Of a DNA stretch of 64,000 nt, positions 40,517-53,262 are shown piece by piece; the first letter of the stretch is position 1; each line of letters opens with the position of its first letter. Position numbers and translations under genes: made by a program. Source of the stretch: Mansonella perstans (taxonomy: Eukaryota > Nematoda > Chromadorea > Rhabditida > Onchocercidae); contig JBAMDO010000034.1 of NCBI GenBank assembly GCA_037074765.1, positions 186,001-250,000 of the forward strand, in the 5' to 3' direction. The notes under the pieces are model-generated. The model did not search any database and had not been told where the DNA came from. It saw only the letters and a list, made by a program, of their open reading frames with translations.

Positions 40517-43500
40517 ATGACCTCTAAAATGCAAGAAGCTTTGATTGAGACTGTGGCTGCTTCATCATGCATAATGTCGTCTTCACTTAACAAACAAATC
40601 CATAGTTCATCTACCGCAGATGCCTTTGAACAAAGTCGGCAGAAACGATCATTTAGTAGCGTGTGTTCTGTACGACAAGGAAACAATGACAATGCAACTG
40701 ATATTAGTTGTAATGATCCCATGCAAGCGCAAAAAACGTTAGTGATAATTTTTATTCAAAAGTATTCGGGATGCTGCTGCTGTAGTGTGGGAAATAAGAA
40801 TGATTGATATTCAGGTGTTTATTGAAAATATCAATGTGGTGCTTACGTTGTTACATATTTATTCAGGCTATATGCGTCATTATTTGTAAATTCTCGCCAA
40901 TATCTTATCCAACATTTACTCTCTCAATCTGTAAGATATATTTGGAACGAGTTTTGTGAGGCCAAGGAGCGTCCAATATAATTATCTGTTTTAGCGGAAA
41001 CACAGTCGATTTATATTTAATAAATATATAACTTCAAAAATCGTAAAATTTTTCAATCTCAGACTCGAATTTTTTATCGCAGTGAGATAGAGAAGAAGCA
41101 AGGAGAACTGATACTGATTCAGACCAAAAGGTCGTTTTGCTACCAATACACTGTTATATACCACTCTTTAAAACTAAAGTCTTTTGGTTTCAGTTGTATT
41201 TTTTCGATAAAAGCAACTGATGAAATGCAAATGGATAATTTATTGCTTAGCTCAAATTATTATAGTCACTCCTTACTGAGTAACTGTTTAATAGAGTTTT
41301 GGGTTGGATCGTCATAAATAAGCCTAATATTGCCCTGATGATGACATTTTGAAAGATCACATTTCATTTCATTAAATGTGAATTAATGATTGATTCCATA
41401 TATCATTATTACTTTTTTTACATCTTTCATCTTTCACTTCTTTTTTTGCTTTTTGTTTAGTGAGATGGTATGTGCGAAGACATTTTTAAAATGAACTCCT
41501 TATTTTACTGAAATACGTGAAGTTATGTGAGCATTATATGTCTTTTGTTTTCTAAGCCGAATAAGAAATTTATAAACGCTTAAGTTTTGAGAAATGTTCC
41601 ACTCTTTTCATCAGTAGATCCCTCTTGCCATGCTTTAAAAAAAGTCTGGGAACTTGTAGACATCTGAAATGAAGCCTATTGAATGATACGGCGATGAAGA
41701 TACATCTCTCTCTCTTGCAAAGTATCCATTCTTATGAAGAACTTTGCGCTTTTCGTTGAAGGCATTCCTTTATGGGGCACTCAAGGCTTTCGAGATTGAG
41801 GGATTATTTAGGCGCTGGTTGCCAATTTTTCTCTGATTCTGTTAATGTTAATATCTCAATTTATCCTTTTCATGAGACTGATATTTGGTCTTTCAGTTTT
41901 TCCATAGACGAATTAGATAAACGATCACATGACCATCCTTTACAGAAAACAGATTATTAACAAAACAGGTGAAACAATAAAGTGCCTTATATTATACCAC
42001 TTTTATCGTTGTCACAATGCTCAAGATCATAATTTCCTGAACATTGAAAAAACTTTGCGATAGATTATAATGATTTGCATACACTATCATTATCGGAAGT
42101 GAAATTTATTTTTCCCCATCTTTTGTGATAACAGATTCTTCTATGGAACACTTTTGAGATATAGATGAAATAATTTTATTCTGAACTGTCAAAAAGTTTT
42201 GCTCAAATATTAAAAAGATGCACTTATTGTTCAACTGGTATGGCATTAAATCTTCGTTGAAATCGGTAACTACTAGTAAAATAGCTCTGATAATTGTCTC
42301 TAAAGTTTCGGAAATATCATAAATTCAGTAGCAAGATTTTAATTCTTGCCGCATTTTTGCTATATTTATTAAAAGTGAATAAAAGATTTAATAAAGTACA
42401 AGCATAAATGAAGTTTGGCTTTTGATATGATACAAGAGACTAATTATTTTTTTGGCTGAAAATAGTGCATTTCAAAATCATTTTGAAAATATAACGCTAA
42501 GATCAATGCAATAAGCTTTTATGTAATGAGATAAGTATTACATATAGTGAAAAAAGCTTCTATAAATTCTATTCGTTCATAAATAGCTTATGTTGCTATG
42601 TTTTTTTCTTTTTTTTGCATTTTTTTTTCCATTCATGAATAATTGCTTTAAGTTTAATTTAATTGCTTGCAATTAAACTTAAATTTATTGACCATCTTTG
42701 AACTTCATTTCCAATTGAAATTTTCCATTTCCAGTTAAAACTTTACTAATTACTTCTGAATTTCGCAACACTATATTGCAGCATCCTCAAGAAGTCTAAG
42801 GAAAAGAAGATATACACTGTTCAGAAAAATTTCATTCATGCTTTTGAAGTTTTAGATAAAAATAAATTTAAAGAATTCTCGATTGCAGTGCCGAGGGTTT
42901 GAATTATTTCATAAAACAAAAGAATGGGGAAGGCGAAATTTCGGAACAGATTGATGAAGAAAAATTAACAGATTTTGCAATCAAAACACATAAAAATCAG
43001 ATATGGCAGGTCGCTTTCTTTTGTAATCTTAATTTAATGCAAACTTTGTTCATTAGAGTTTCACAACTATACTTTTCTTGAATACATTATACGATGATTG
43101 AGTTGATTTGGTTATATATGTTAGCATCATTTATGGTCAAGATAACTTCCCAGAAAAGGGATTATGCAAGCGACTTTTTAGTTATTTGCTTATCGAATTA
43201 TAAATTTAATGAATTTTATTACAGAAATTACGCATAGTGCTTCCACATATCGCTCTCGTGCTCCTTTCAACAGCATACACAATTCTCGGTGCTGCTATCT
43301 TTCATCACGTTCGTTTATCCTTTCAATCAACTGCCTTTAATAAAAACATTATTACTGCAATGCGGTATTTTTCATGACCTATGATAATTTTTGTCTTCTA
43401 TAGTATTATCAAATGTTATTATCAGCTTGAAATGCCACATGAAATATATATTCGTAACGAGACTGTCCATCGAATTGAAACTTTGAAACAACAAATTATT

Positions 43501-46500
43501 GATAATTTATGGATGCTAATACATATGAGAAATAATACTGGAGATGTGACATTTGAAACTTGGTCCAAAACAGCACATCTTGGGTACGGTTCTTTCTCTT
43601 TCATACTTCAGAAAATATTTAATTTAAAATATTGTTTTAAATATTTTCCTAGCGTTGTTATTGCCAAATTTTATAGAAAGCTTTAATACACTGAACAATA
43701 CAAATTGCTCCACATGTTTGTAAGATAAAAGTTTTTCCAAAGTTTTTTATTGCAAACATTTTTTATTTATTCAAAAATTTCAAACTTTATCCATTTATTT
43801 TTGGTTAGGAAAATGCTTCATGCTAAGAAAAAACTGCAAAAATTTAACATTTTACAAGAATCTTTAAATTGTTGAAGAAATCTTCGAACAGTGAATTAGT
43901 TTTTAGACCAAAGTGTCTGATAGGAATATGTGTGACGCTAAGAATAGCGTTTGCTTACTTTGATTTCTGGGCCATTATGCTGTGCGGGGAATGATATAAG
44001 AACATTAAAGTCTTCAATTTCAATAGATTAATAATTTGAACAAAGCATAAATTAAAGTAGGATTAAAATTTTCTCGTAGTTATTCATCTCTCTTTTGCAT
44101 TGCATATCTTTTGATCGAGAAGTAATTTAATCTTTGTATCGAGATTAATTTTGAAATTTCAAAATTCATTAAATATTTGCAGCATCAATGATGTAATTCG
44201 TGATGTGTTTATTGATTATACGAAGAATTACTTGACACCCGATGATATAATTAAAGGTACCGGACCGCTGAAATGGTCATTTGCTTCTAGTGTATTTTTT
44301 TCATGGACTGCTATCACTACCATAGGTAAAAGTTTAGACACATTTTTGCTTGTTCTACTATACTTTTAGAAACAAGTGTGAAATTTTAACACTTTATTGC
44401 GATCTTCATTGAAACATGGAAGTAAGCAATAAATTAATGCTTCAAAAAAAAAGTGAAATAAAATACATTGACCTCTAAAATTTAATGTTTAATTATTCCC
44501 TTGACAAGTTTTGTTTATGCCATTGTGTTATATGATGTAATTTCGTGCGATATCTGCTTGATTGCCGTTCAAAGTTAACTTAAACACAAGAACTCATTTA
44601 GCAGTTTAGTTTCTCTTGCTATTTTGTTCAACAATTTAATCTTTTTTTTTTGGAATTTATCTTTTTTTTTTTTTGGAAGACACTATATCTTCTATCTCTA
44701 GATTGAGATGAAATGCAATTTGAATTCAGGTTATGGACATATAGTACCAAGAACCAATGAAGGGCGCATAGCATGTCTTATGTATTCATTATTAGGTATT
44801 CCTTTAATACTCGTCACCATTGCCGATATTGGAAGATTTCTCTCAGGTATTCCTAGATTTCTTATTGTTTTTTATTTATGCCAAGTGTACTTCAAATATA
44901 CTTCACTGTACCTTTTGCATCATTATTTCAGACACTGAATATAAAGCGACGTTTAGATCCAGTCCTCTATTATTTTAAGAGACTTTTGAAATGAAAGTTT
45001 TTAGAAAGCAAAACTTTTATAATTTAATCTTCTTTTTCGTCTTTCCTCAACCCTAAAAGATCTTTAGCATTTTTCAATGACAATTTGCTCATTAAAGCAT
45101 CGAAATTAAGACATGGGTTCAAATATAGACAAAACTACTTTTATAGTGCAAAAAACTACTTTAATGTAGTTTTTTGCAGTTTTTTTATACAAGGATGCAA
45201 AGATAATGATTTGAAAAAGTCTAAGAAAATAAAATTAATGACTGGATGCAATTTGAAATTTACAGTGGCTATAGTTTGGATTCATTACATGATGAAATTG
45301 GTACGTTTGGAATTGCTCCGAAAACTGGCACAATTTTGTACATATTGTTGCAGGTGCCTTAGGTAAAATCCTTTTTAATGAATCGTGTTCTTTACTGAAA
45401 TACTAAATTTTTGATTTTAAGATTGGAAATTTGAATTGTGGTTATTTAAATTATGCTTACCTGGAACAATATTTTCAGAATAAATCATCGATCACGAATG
45501 ATTTGGAAAGTGATTGAATTTTATCGTTTGAATTTCTTTCATTAATACGTTTTAATCAAATCCAATTTGTTTGATTTTTCAGGAATGAAAAAAGGCAGCC
45601 GAGGATAACTTTTGCCAACGATATTATGAATATAAAAACATTAAAAAGGCGACGGCAAAATCATATCGATACTATTTCTGAAGCAGGCACATTTGAAAAT
45701 ATGCTATCATAATTCGCCAATTTATTTTAATAGATCTTGCTTAGATCAGCACGAAAAAAAAAAATTTTTATTGTAAATAAATGCTTTTAGGCCATTACTA
45801 TTAAAACTGATCTTTAGTTTAAATGGAGATTGAATTTAAGTATAAACTTTGTGAATGAATCAACTGAACGGGAAAAAATCTATGAGAAATTGGGATTGAA
45901 TTCCTTTTTTTGATAAATAATTATTAGTTAATGTAAGCGAAATCGATGAAAAAAAAAGTCTCTCGTAATGCGGTTTAAAGGGGAACAATCATAGTTAACA
46001 ATTAAAGTCAAAAATAACACATACTGAAAAATTTTTTTTAAAGATTAACGATTCATACTGTTTTGTAGATATATCAGAAATCTACACACGAAAAAGCGAG
46101 AAAAAATTTTCGCAAGATATGCAAGCAAGAGCAGATAATTTGGAAGAGTCTTATCGTGATAGACGCATTTCAGTGTCGTTTGTACTGATCGTAATGATAG
46201 GTTACTTATTTGCTCAAAATTTTTTAAACTTTTCAAGTCAATCAAATTTGACTTTAAGGAAAATACAGCAATAAAAGGGACAAATTTGAAAATTAAAATA
46301 TTCGTATTTCTAAATATTCGATTTCTAACACATGTTGCAGGTTATACCGCTGGTGGTGCATGCCTTATGCAACTTTGGGAAAACTGGACATTCATGGAAT
46401 CTTTTTACTTCTGTTTCGTTACCGTAACTACTATTGGTTTGTCGCAGCCTTTGTGCAATCTAAAATTAAATTTCAACATTTCTAAAATATCAAAAAATTA

Positions 46501-47931
46501 TGAATTATGCTGCTATGGTGCATGTCTTATGCATACTTTATCAGATAACTTTGCAGCACTGAGATTTCACTTAATAATAAATCAAAGTGCAAATAACATC
46601 TAAATTTAACAACAACTGGAAACTTCGAAAAGTTATCATAATGCATTGGAGATAGAAATTGCAGGTTTTGGAGATATTGTACCTCAGAATGTGAACTTCC
46701 TGCCAGCAACACTTATGTATATCGTCATTGGTCTTATTATTACAACGATGTGTATTGGTACACTTTTCTTTGATTTCTTGCTGATTGGATTGCACTGTTT
46801 TCAGGAAATTTTAAATCATAACGTTTTATACTGTTCAATGAGTGATTTATAGATGTGGTAGGAGGTGAGTACATTCGCGATATTCATTTCTACGGTCGAA
46901 GTATAGAGCGCGGTTTTGCAACAATCGGCGATAAAGTTGTACATCTCGGAGAAGTCAGTTTGCACTGCATTTTTTAAATTTTGATCCTAAACATTCATTC
47001 ACTTATCTCTCATTGAAAGTTTCAAAAAATCCATTGGACAGATTGGTTTAATCAACTTCAAATCAACAATCAATCCTTTTCACAATAATTGCTTAATTCA
47101 ATTGCAATATTATATAGCCTATATGCATATGATAAATGAAACAGTATTTCTTTCTAAATTATAAAATTTGCATCATTTCGCTTAATTGCTATTTAACGAG
47201 AACTTTACTAATTATAACCGTTTAATAGTAATGAAACATTTTGAAAAACCAAGTCACTTTTAATATTGCCCTTGTTGTATATTCGATTATGGGAAAGCTT
47301 TTGCAAATGAAAATCATAAATGGAGAGTCTGGAATAAGATTAGTTGACGACAAACAGTTGGTTTTTAGATGTTTAGTTATGTAGCGTTTCTCCAAAAGAA
47401 ATATGGCCTTACTGAGGAACAAATGAAGACGTTAGCGCAAATGCCAGAAGAATATTTATTGGAATGCTTAATTAACGGCAGGCAACCTGATTTAAATTGG
47501 ATCGGTAATTATTTTCTTTGGTTAAAGGATAAAATAGAGTACAGATAAACATTTCAAATTATCTTCATTTGTTGGAGGTTAGCTATTGACTGCTTTCGAC
47601 AAATATGTGTCTATAATGAATTAAAATATGTGGGAATAATAATTATGGCGCATAACTTCTATTTTCACCACAATATTTTACTTTAACTTAACTACAAATT
47701 GCCATCAGAATATTTTCAGATGAACGCCCTTACGTACCACCTGATATTTATTATTTCAAATGGGTTGAACATCCACGTACACTTTCGCTTGTGTCGGAAC
47801 GTGTGTTAGCAAGCGTGGAGTCACTGGATTTGAATACGAGTAAGTGTAGTACGGGGAGGACACTGACGCCACGTGAGTATTATCAGAGAATTTTGCTACA
47901 ATACTGCAAGCGAATGGAACCCGATAATTAA
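40517..47931 (+). CDS. Two-pore-domain (K2P/TWK) potassium channel
   Basis: Background K+ channel subunit, acting as a dimer in the plasma membrane to set resting potential. All 14 exons join in phase: 40517-40737, 42889-43009, 43225-43308, 43426-43583, 44183-44325, 44730-44846, 45266-45362, 45583-45686, 46069-46200, 46341-46436, 46665-46757, 46853-46953, 47369-47504, 47720-47931, giving 604 aa. M1 (exon 3, LVLLSTAYTILGAAIF) is followed by a long extracellular cap with NNTGD. Pore 1 TTIGYGHIVP (240-249) is split by an intron at its Gly, then M2 LLGIPLILVTIADIGRF. A basic intracellular loop (KTLKRRR) and M3 follow. Pore 2 TTIGFGDIVP (422-431) is split at the same Gly, then M4. The tail has GGEYIRDIHFYGRS. 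Exon 8 ends at a GC rather than a GT donor. The start is inferred: TTCAG at 40503-40507 may be a trans-splice site, but an in-frame ATG at 40409 would add 36 residues. The first intron (2.15 kb) may hide other exons. Confidence 0.92.
42647..42683. repeat. 13-bp inverted repeat in K2P intron 1
   Basis: TTTAAGTTTAATT (42647-42659) and its exact reverse complement (42671-42683) flank an 11-nt loop. It lies about 200 bp upstream of K2P exon 2. Confidence 0.8.
45147..45178. repeat. 13-bp inverted repeat in K2P intron 6
   Basis: TGCAAAAAACTAC (45147-45159) is followed by a 6-nt loop and its exact reverse complement (45166-45178). It lies about 90 bp upstream of exon 7 and could form a stable hairpin in the pre-mRNA. 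Confidence 0.8.
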
Positions 47932-48306
47932 CAGCAACAGCAATTTATCTGATGCACAATTATAAGGTTATTTGTAATTGACATGAAAGTGAAACAGTGT
48001 ATCTTAAGTGACAGCAAGCCCAGAAGTGATTTTTGATAAGTTACATTTGTTAAAGCACTCTGAAATGTATTGCTTCCGTGAATAATAATAATATAAAAGC
48101 GCCTAATATGCAGAGTGATAACATTTGTTAAAACAATTATTTAAGTAATTGTTGATAGTTTCCTAATTCAAATACTAGCAAATTAATTAGCAAATTGCAA
48201 ATTAGTCAATGCTATGATAAATATAGCTTAAAATTTTGTAAATTATTTGAAAGCAAAATTATTTGTTACAATTATTTTCGATAAATTTTTACTTTTTTTA
48301 AGACAG

Positions 48307-48359
48307 TTACTGCTAGCAGCAGGACTTTTCGGCAACTATTTTGTTCAGAGTTGTTGTAA
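48307..48359 (+). CDS. Candidate alternative last exon of the K2P channel
   Basis: Exon 14 contains a consensus donor (GTAAGTG) after the codons for SLDLNT, 91 nt before its stop. Splicing from it to the acceptor TTTTTAAGACAG ending at 48306 is in phase. It would replace the KCSTGRTL...MEPDN tail by ITASSRTFRQLFCSELL and a stop at 48357-48359. This is inference from splice signals and phase only. Confidence 0.4.
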
Positions 48360-49984
48360 GCTTGACAAAAATGAAGGAATTTTTAATTCGAGCAACTTTA
48401 GTGAATGGGAAATCTTTGAGCATTCATCTTATGCATGCGTGTTAAGGTATTCTTATGTTCATTTGTATATTTTATTCGTTTTGTCCATAAATTTTTATTG
48501 CAATGAAATTATGTTCATCTTGTAATGTCTTTGTAATTGATTTGATATTGATTTTGACTGAATTGCATTAAATTTTCCTTAATTTTTCTTTGTTATTATG
48601 AAATTGGTGATTCAAAATGGGAAAAAATAAAAGATGGTCTGGTTAGTAACCATATTGAAAGAGAACAGAGCTCACAGATTCTGAAGGAGCAAATGAAGAA
48701 TTATTAAAAATGATTACGAATTAACAATGAATTGAATTTTAAAAAAGTTTGCAATTCTTGCTCTTTTACAAGTTAGCAAATAATTTTATGTGACGATGTC
48801 TTTTGAAAAATGTCAAATAGTTTGGCAATGGCCTCAGAAATTTATCAAAATTATCCCAAACATGAAAAGCAGCATGAAATTATTGCCAAATATTGATAAG
48901 GAATTTGATGATTCCATACAAAGTATCATGGTATTTCCTTATCTTCAATGGTGTAAATGATTCATCAGGAAGTGCCAAATATGCATTCTTTCAGCCTTAA
49001 AATCGTACAAGTTAGTAAAAGTTTAAAAAAACGAAAGTTACATAAATTTACGATAACGAAAATATTCACTGTATTAATGTATTTAATTTGATAAATAGTC
49101 TTTTCATTCCTTGTATCATTTACATCCTTAAAGCTACTAATGATGACACGGTTTTAATTATAAATTATGTTGATAAATATAAGAAGAAATAAACGAAATT
49201 ATGCTAGTATTTGCTTCGATTTTTCAAATTCTTAAAGTTTTATTTGTTTTGGTTCAATTATCTGAAAAAATGCATTCAACAAATTAATTGGTTCAAAGCT
49301 TATTTCGATGCATTCGATTGCAAATAGGCACAAAACCATAAATTTTATTATTTCAATTAATAAATACAGAAGAAAATAATAAAACCAATATTAATAAAAG
49401 TTTCCAATCACAGTGAAAATTCAGAAATAAACAGGCGAAAAATTATAGTTGATTCGGTTTACACAACATTTGAAATAATTTGTAAACTTAAGTCTGTTAA
49501 ATGAATTACAGGAAATAATTAAGTAGTCATTTTATTATTGCAATTGCAGTTCCTTCCAAGAACGCTCAAATATAAATAATTTAATTAGCAATGAGTAAGC
49601 TTCTAATTCATACTTATGAATTTTTTAAATTCAATGAAAAATTTTCAGAAAAATCAGACCTGTATTTTGCACGTAACAGTGAACTGAATAATACTGTCAG
49701 TTATTTAGTGAGGTGACAAGTATTTTTTATCACGATTCAAATTAATCATTATGCTTCATGTAATTTTTTCTCTGTGTGTTCATAACAGACCTGTTACTTA
49801 ATATTCGGAGTACCTAATAATTTAAATTAAAGTTACAAAAATTAACCAAATAAAATGAAACTTTCATAATTACCACTTAATGATGACTGGGAAAAAATCT
49901 AAAAGGAAAGTAATTGATGAGCCAAAACAACTTTTTCTGGCATCATCAAATAACAAAAAATCAAATGATGGAAAATTTTAAGAA

Positions 49985-50240
49985 GTCAAATCTCGAAAAC
50001 TGAAAAAAAAATCATTCATTCGAAACGAGATCAGGAAATTTATGACAACTTGTTAAGAATAAGTGAATAATTCATCTTTTGTATCAGTTTTTTACACTTA
50101 TCTGTCTCAGTTCACTCTTCTGTCATCCGACTAGGAAATGCTGGAGAACAAACAGGTATAAGAACAGAAAATGGGCGAAAACGTTCACAACGTAAAACGT
50201 GCTTCCTTCCTGGTTTTGTTGTCAAAATATAAAGACAACA
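49985..50240. repeat. Diverged interspersed repeat, copy 1
   Basis: Shares long matching stretches with 50823-51065, including ATCATTCATTCGAAACGA, GACAACTTGTTAAGAATAAG and TGTCATCCGACTAGGAAA, and a common end resembling CTGGTTTTGTTGTCAAAATA. More distant relatives occur at 55.2-55.45 and 55.9-56.2 kb. Confidence 0.85.
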
Positions 50241-50822
50241 ATTGCAATGATATTTTATGTTGTAAAAAGTAATAATAACAAGCGAAAAGTTGAAGTAATA
50301 AATGAAAACGGCTAGAGTTTCCGAAAAAAGTTTTCAAAAAAAAAATTTTTTCTGCTTAATTTTTATTTGGTCAATTTTTCCAAGTCAATTTTAATATATT
50401 AAGTATCCCAAATATTAAATAACAAGCCTGTTTGCGCTTTTTCACAAAAATCAATGATTAGGATTTTATTCAATTAAAAAGTAATATGCCAAGCACAATC
50501 AGTTATGTGACTCAAAATATTCAATTCTTCAAGGAGAACAATTTAAAAAAACGAAGAAAAACAAACACTGAACCGTACCAACCAGAGCCGTTTTCTGTAT
50601 GCGAACCTTCCTTCTGCTATTCTCTTTCAACGCTGAAAAAACTTTTCTCTCATAAAATGCAATTTCGAGTATTGCCAAAGACTTTATTTGACATCAACAA
50701 ATACATGACAAAACAGTTTGCTAAAGTTTCCTTCAATTTGCTCTAGAGACGCTGGGCATTCAAAAAACCTAATGATGATTGATTTAAAGAAATTAAAATT
50801 CGAAAATTGTTTAAAATTTGGA

Positions 50823-51065
50823 GGAAAGCAAATCATTCATTCGAAACGACATCCGGGAATTTTTGACAACTTGTTAAGAATAAGTAAGTGATTCATCTTT
50901 TGCATCAATTTTTTATATTAATTCTTCTCAATCCATTCCTTTGTCATCCGACTAGGAAACGCGGATAACAAAAAGGTCGCAGAACAAAAAACGGAACTGT
51001 TCGAAAACGTTTACAGTATAAAACAAGCTTCGCCCACTGGTTTCATTGTCGAAATACAAAATTTC
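50823..51065. repeat. Diverged interspersed repeat, copy 2
   Basis: Partner of copy 1 (49985-50240), in the same orientation and about 830 bp further on. It ends about 850 bp upstream of the mini-collagen ATG. Confidence 0.85.
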
Positions 51066-51910
51066 TTATACCATTAATAGTTCCGCCAAAGTCTTTTTCG
51101 TTGCTGAAGGAAATGCTTGGAATTTGAACGCTTACAAAAACTGCCCGAATATCTTCGGAATTGCTTGTGCCATGTTTTGACTGAAACGGTTATTAATAAT
51201 TTTCGCTAAATTGGTTAATTGAAAAATTCCCAATGTAATGCGATTTATCGTTGGTTATGACTTCGAATGTGATATTCTTCCTGTTTGATTTCGTTTGATT
51301 GGCACAAACTTTTTTATTTCAGAAGCCAAAATTCAGGCAGAAATGTAGTGTGAAACAAAAGAAATTAATTCATTTCTGTGCTCATAACTTATCAGTTTCC
51401 GCAGTGATTTTGAGACTTTCCGAACGTAATTCGATTGATGGATAAAGATTCATTTTCTCATGGGAAATAGCAATATTTTTTTACTTAATATTGTCATTGC
51501 AGTGTCTCACAAGTTGGTTACCGCTGAAATTTCAATACCCGAAAAAAGAATTTAACTTCAGTCATTTCGAAAGCAAGCATTCAGGATAACAGTTACTTTT
51601 AAGTGAATTTTTATTGAAAATGCTTTTAGAATTAAGGGAAAACTTCTTTTTAAGGGATTCTATGGAAAAGCGTTGCGAAGGATTGAAAGTAAAGTCCGAC
51701 GATTTCATATTCTTTGGAAATGATATAAAATTAAATTCATTCATAAATGCTAATATCCTCAATTAAATAAAAGAACCTATCTGAATCGGTCAAAATCGCT
51801 CCTATGTGACAGCTTAGCAATTTAGTAAAATCATTTGTTTTTGGTAAAATTTGCCCTTTTTCAGAATCGCAAAGGCAACAGCTCAGATTTTATTGTAATC
51901 GATTTGAAAC

Positions 51911-52147
51911 ATGGTGAAGCTCACACTATATCTTGCACTCGTCATACATTGTACTTCAACTGATATCATTCTGCCAGGGCCACCGGGACCGCCAGGACCA
52001 GCGGGACAAATGGGACCAGCGGGACCAGTGGGACCAGCGGGACCAGTGGGACCAGCGGGACCAGTGGGACCAGCGGGACAAGCGGGACCACCTGGACCAC
52101 CAGGACTACCGGGAGCAGCGGCAATGCGGATGGGAATGGGATCATAA
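51911..52147 (+). CDS. Secreted mini-collagen (16 Gly-X-Y triplets)
   Basis: Single-exon 78-residue protein. Residues 1-17 form a hydrophobic leader ([15 protein letters not shown]). DIILP follows, then sixteen uninterrupted Gly-X-Y triplets (residues 23-70) made mostly of GPA, GPV and GPP, and a short AMRMGMGS tail. It lacks the cysteine knots, RXXR site and length of nematode cuticle collagens. It has a KL..YLA leader and upstream sequence resembling the gene start at 57067. The plus strand is chosen for the leader, because the other strand also encodes Gly-Pro-X triplets. GC content is far above its surroundings. Its role is unknown; it may be a secreted or extracellular-matrix peptide. 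Confidence 0.6.
   Translation: MVKLTLYLALVIHCTSTDIILPGPPGPPGPAGQMGPAGPVGPAGPVGPAGPVGPAGQAGPPGPPGLPGAAAMRMGMGS
52005..52083. repeat. 18-bp tandem repeat inside the mini-collagen
   Basis: Perfect or near-perfect copies of GGACCAGCGGGACCAGTG encode Gly-Pro-Ala-Gly-Pro-Val repeated. The sameness of the DNA, not just the protein, indicates recent slippage or unequal exchange. Confidence 0.9.
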
Positions 52148-52963
52148 TAGCTATGATGAAATGATTTCACGCCAAAAAATTTTTTTTTTACAGAAATCTC
52201 GAATTTATTTCAGCGCTAATTACATTAATTCAATATCAGCTATTCATTAATAATTTAATTTTTTCTTCGTTTCTTTTGCATTTTTTCTTCCTTAAAATCA
52301 TACAAATTAATTAAAACTTTACAAACAAGAATGAAAATTGCGTAAATTTACGATAACGAAAATATTCACTGTGTCAACATATTCAAGTGTAATTTTTTAA
52401 GCAGTTCCGAAATAATTAATATTAGTGATAAATATGTTAAATTAAATAAGCGGTAAAAGTATTTGCAAAAATTCATGATTGTTGTCCACAATGCATTTTG
52501 TTTACGTGAAAGCGATAATATTATTATTATTATTATTATGTTGAATTCCAAATGTTTGCAGTTCAATTTTTCGGTGGAGCTTGCACACATTATCAATCTC
52601 AAATTCCGACTGATAATGTCCGACCAGAACAAATTTAAAATGACTTGAAAAATTTACTTTGCTTAATAATATACTAAGAGATATAATCACATATTAAAAG
52701 ACGTTCGTGAACACGTAATAATGGCAGTATAGGAGCTAAAAATATTTAAGGCCAACAATAAGAAGGCAATTCAAAAGAATGAAAATTAATAAGCATTAAT
52801 TGTACAAATAATAATAATGATAATCATACATTGATAATGGTTATGATAACAGTGTTAATAAAATTATTCCCATTTATTAAATTTACTAACTGTTGATTGA
52901 AAGCGAAAATGAATTTTAATTTTCATTATTTTTTAGATTTGATTGCTATTTATCAGAAAAAAA

Positions 52964-53020
52964 GGATTAATTAAAGAAAAAATTGTTTTCATTTAGGTTT
53001 CATTAAAATTAAAGCAAAAG
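52964..53020. repeat. Direct repeat, copy 1 of a 57-bp pair
   Basis: GATTAATTAAAGAAAAAATT through CATTAAAATTAAAGCAAAA is repeated with about ten differences at 53208-53262. Confidence 0.8.
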
Positions 53021-53207
53021 TTTTTTTGCTTTAATTTTTTTTTTCTAAAGGTTTGAAATTATTAAATTTCAAAAATTTCATTATTAAATAAATAAGATAA
53101 TCAATGCTTTCCATTCTTGTATTATCTTTGATGTAAGAACAGAAAAAATTATTAACAGACCTACAAAGACCCCTTTCACATTCGCCTCAATTACAATGTA
53201 TCGATAA

Positions 53208-53262
53208 GATTGATTAAAGATAAAATTGTGTTTATTTAGGTTCCATTAAAATTAGAGCAAAA
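53208..53262. repeat. Direct repeat, copy 2 of a 57-bp pair
   Basis: Second member of the pair at 52964-53020, in the same orientation. No coding content. Confidence 0.8.

Larger units (their letters stand above)
47932..51910. other. Interval between K2P channel and mini-collagen gene
   Basis: The K2P 3' flank with its possible alternative last exon (48307-48359) is followed by AT-rich sequence. A plus-strand AATAAA occurs near 49186. Two copies of a diverged repeat are present (49985-50240 and 50823-51065). The open frame 50486-50746 (86 codons) sits between the two copies. It has a KKRRK patch but no recognisable domain, and I do not call it a gene. Confidence 0.45.

Noticed and set aside
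41772..41960. 62-codon open frame in K2P intron 1
   Set aside because: No phase-compatible splice sites that would insert it between exons 1 and 2, and no motif.
48247..48525. 92-codon plus-strand open frame after the K2P gene
   Set aside because: Starts in low-complexity AT sequence. The coding-like part overlaps the candidate alternative K2P exon in another frame, and there is no domain or start context.
50486..50746. 86-codon open frame between two repeat copies
   Set aside because: Has a start and a basic patch but no splice context, no recognisable motif, and sits among noncoding repeats.
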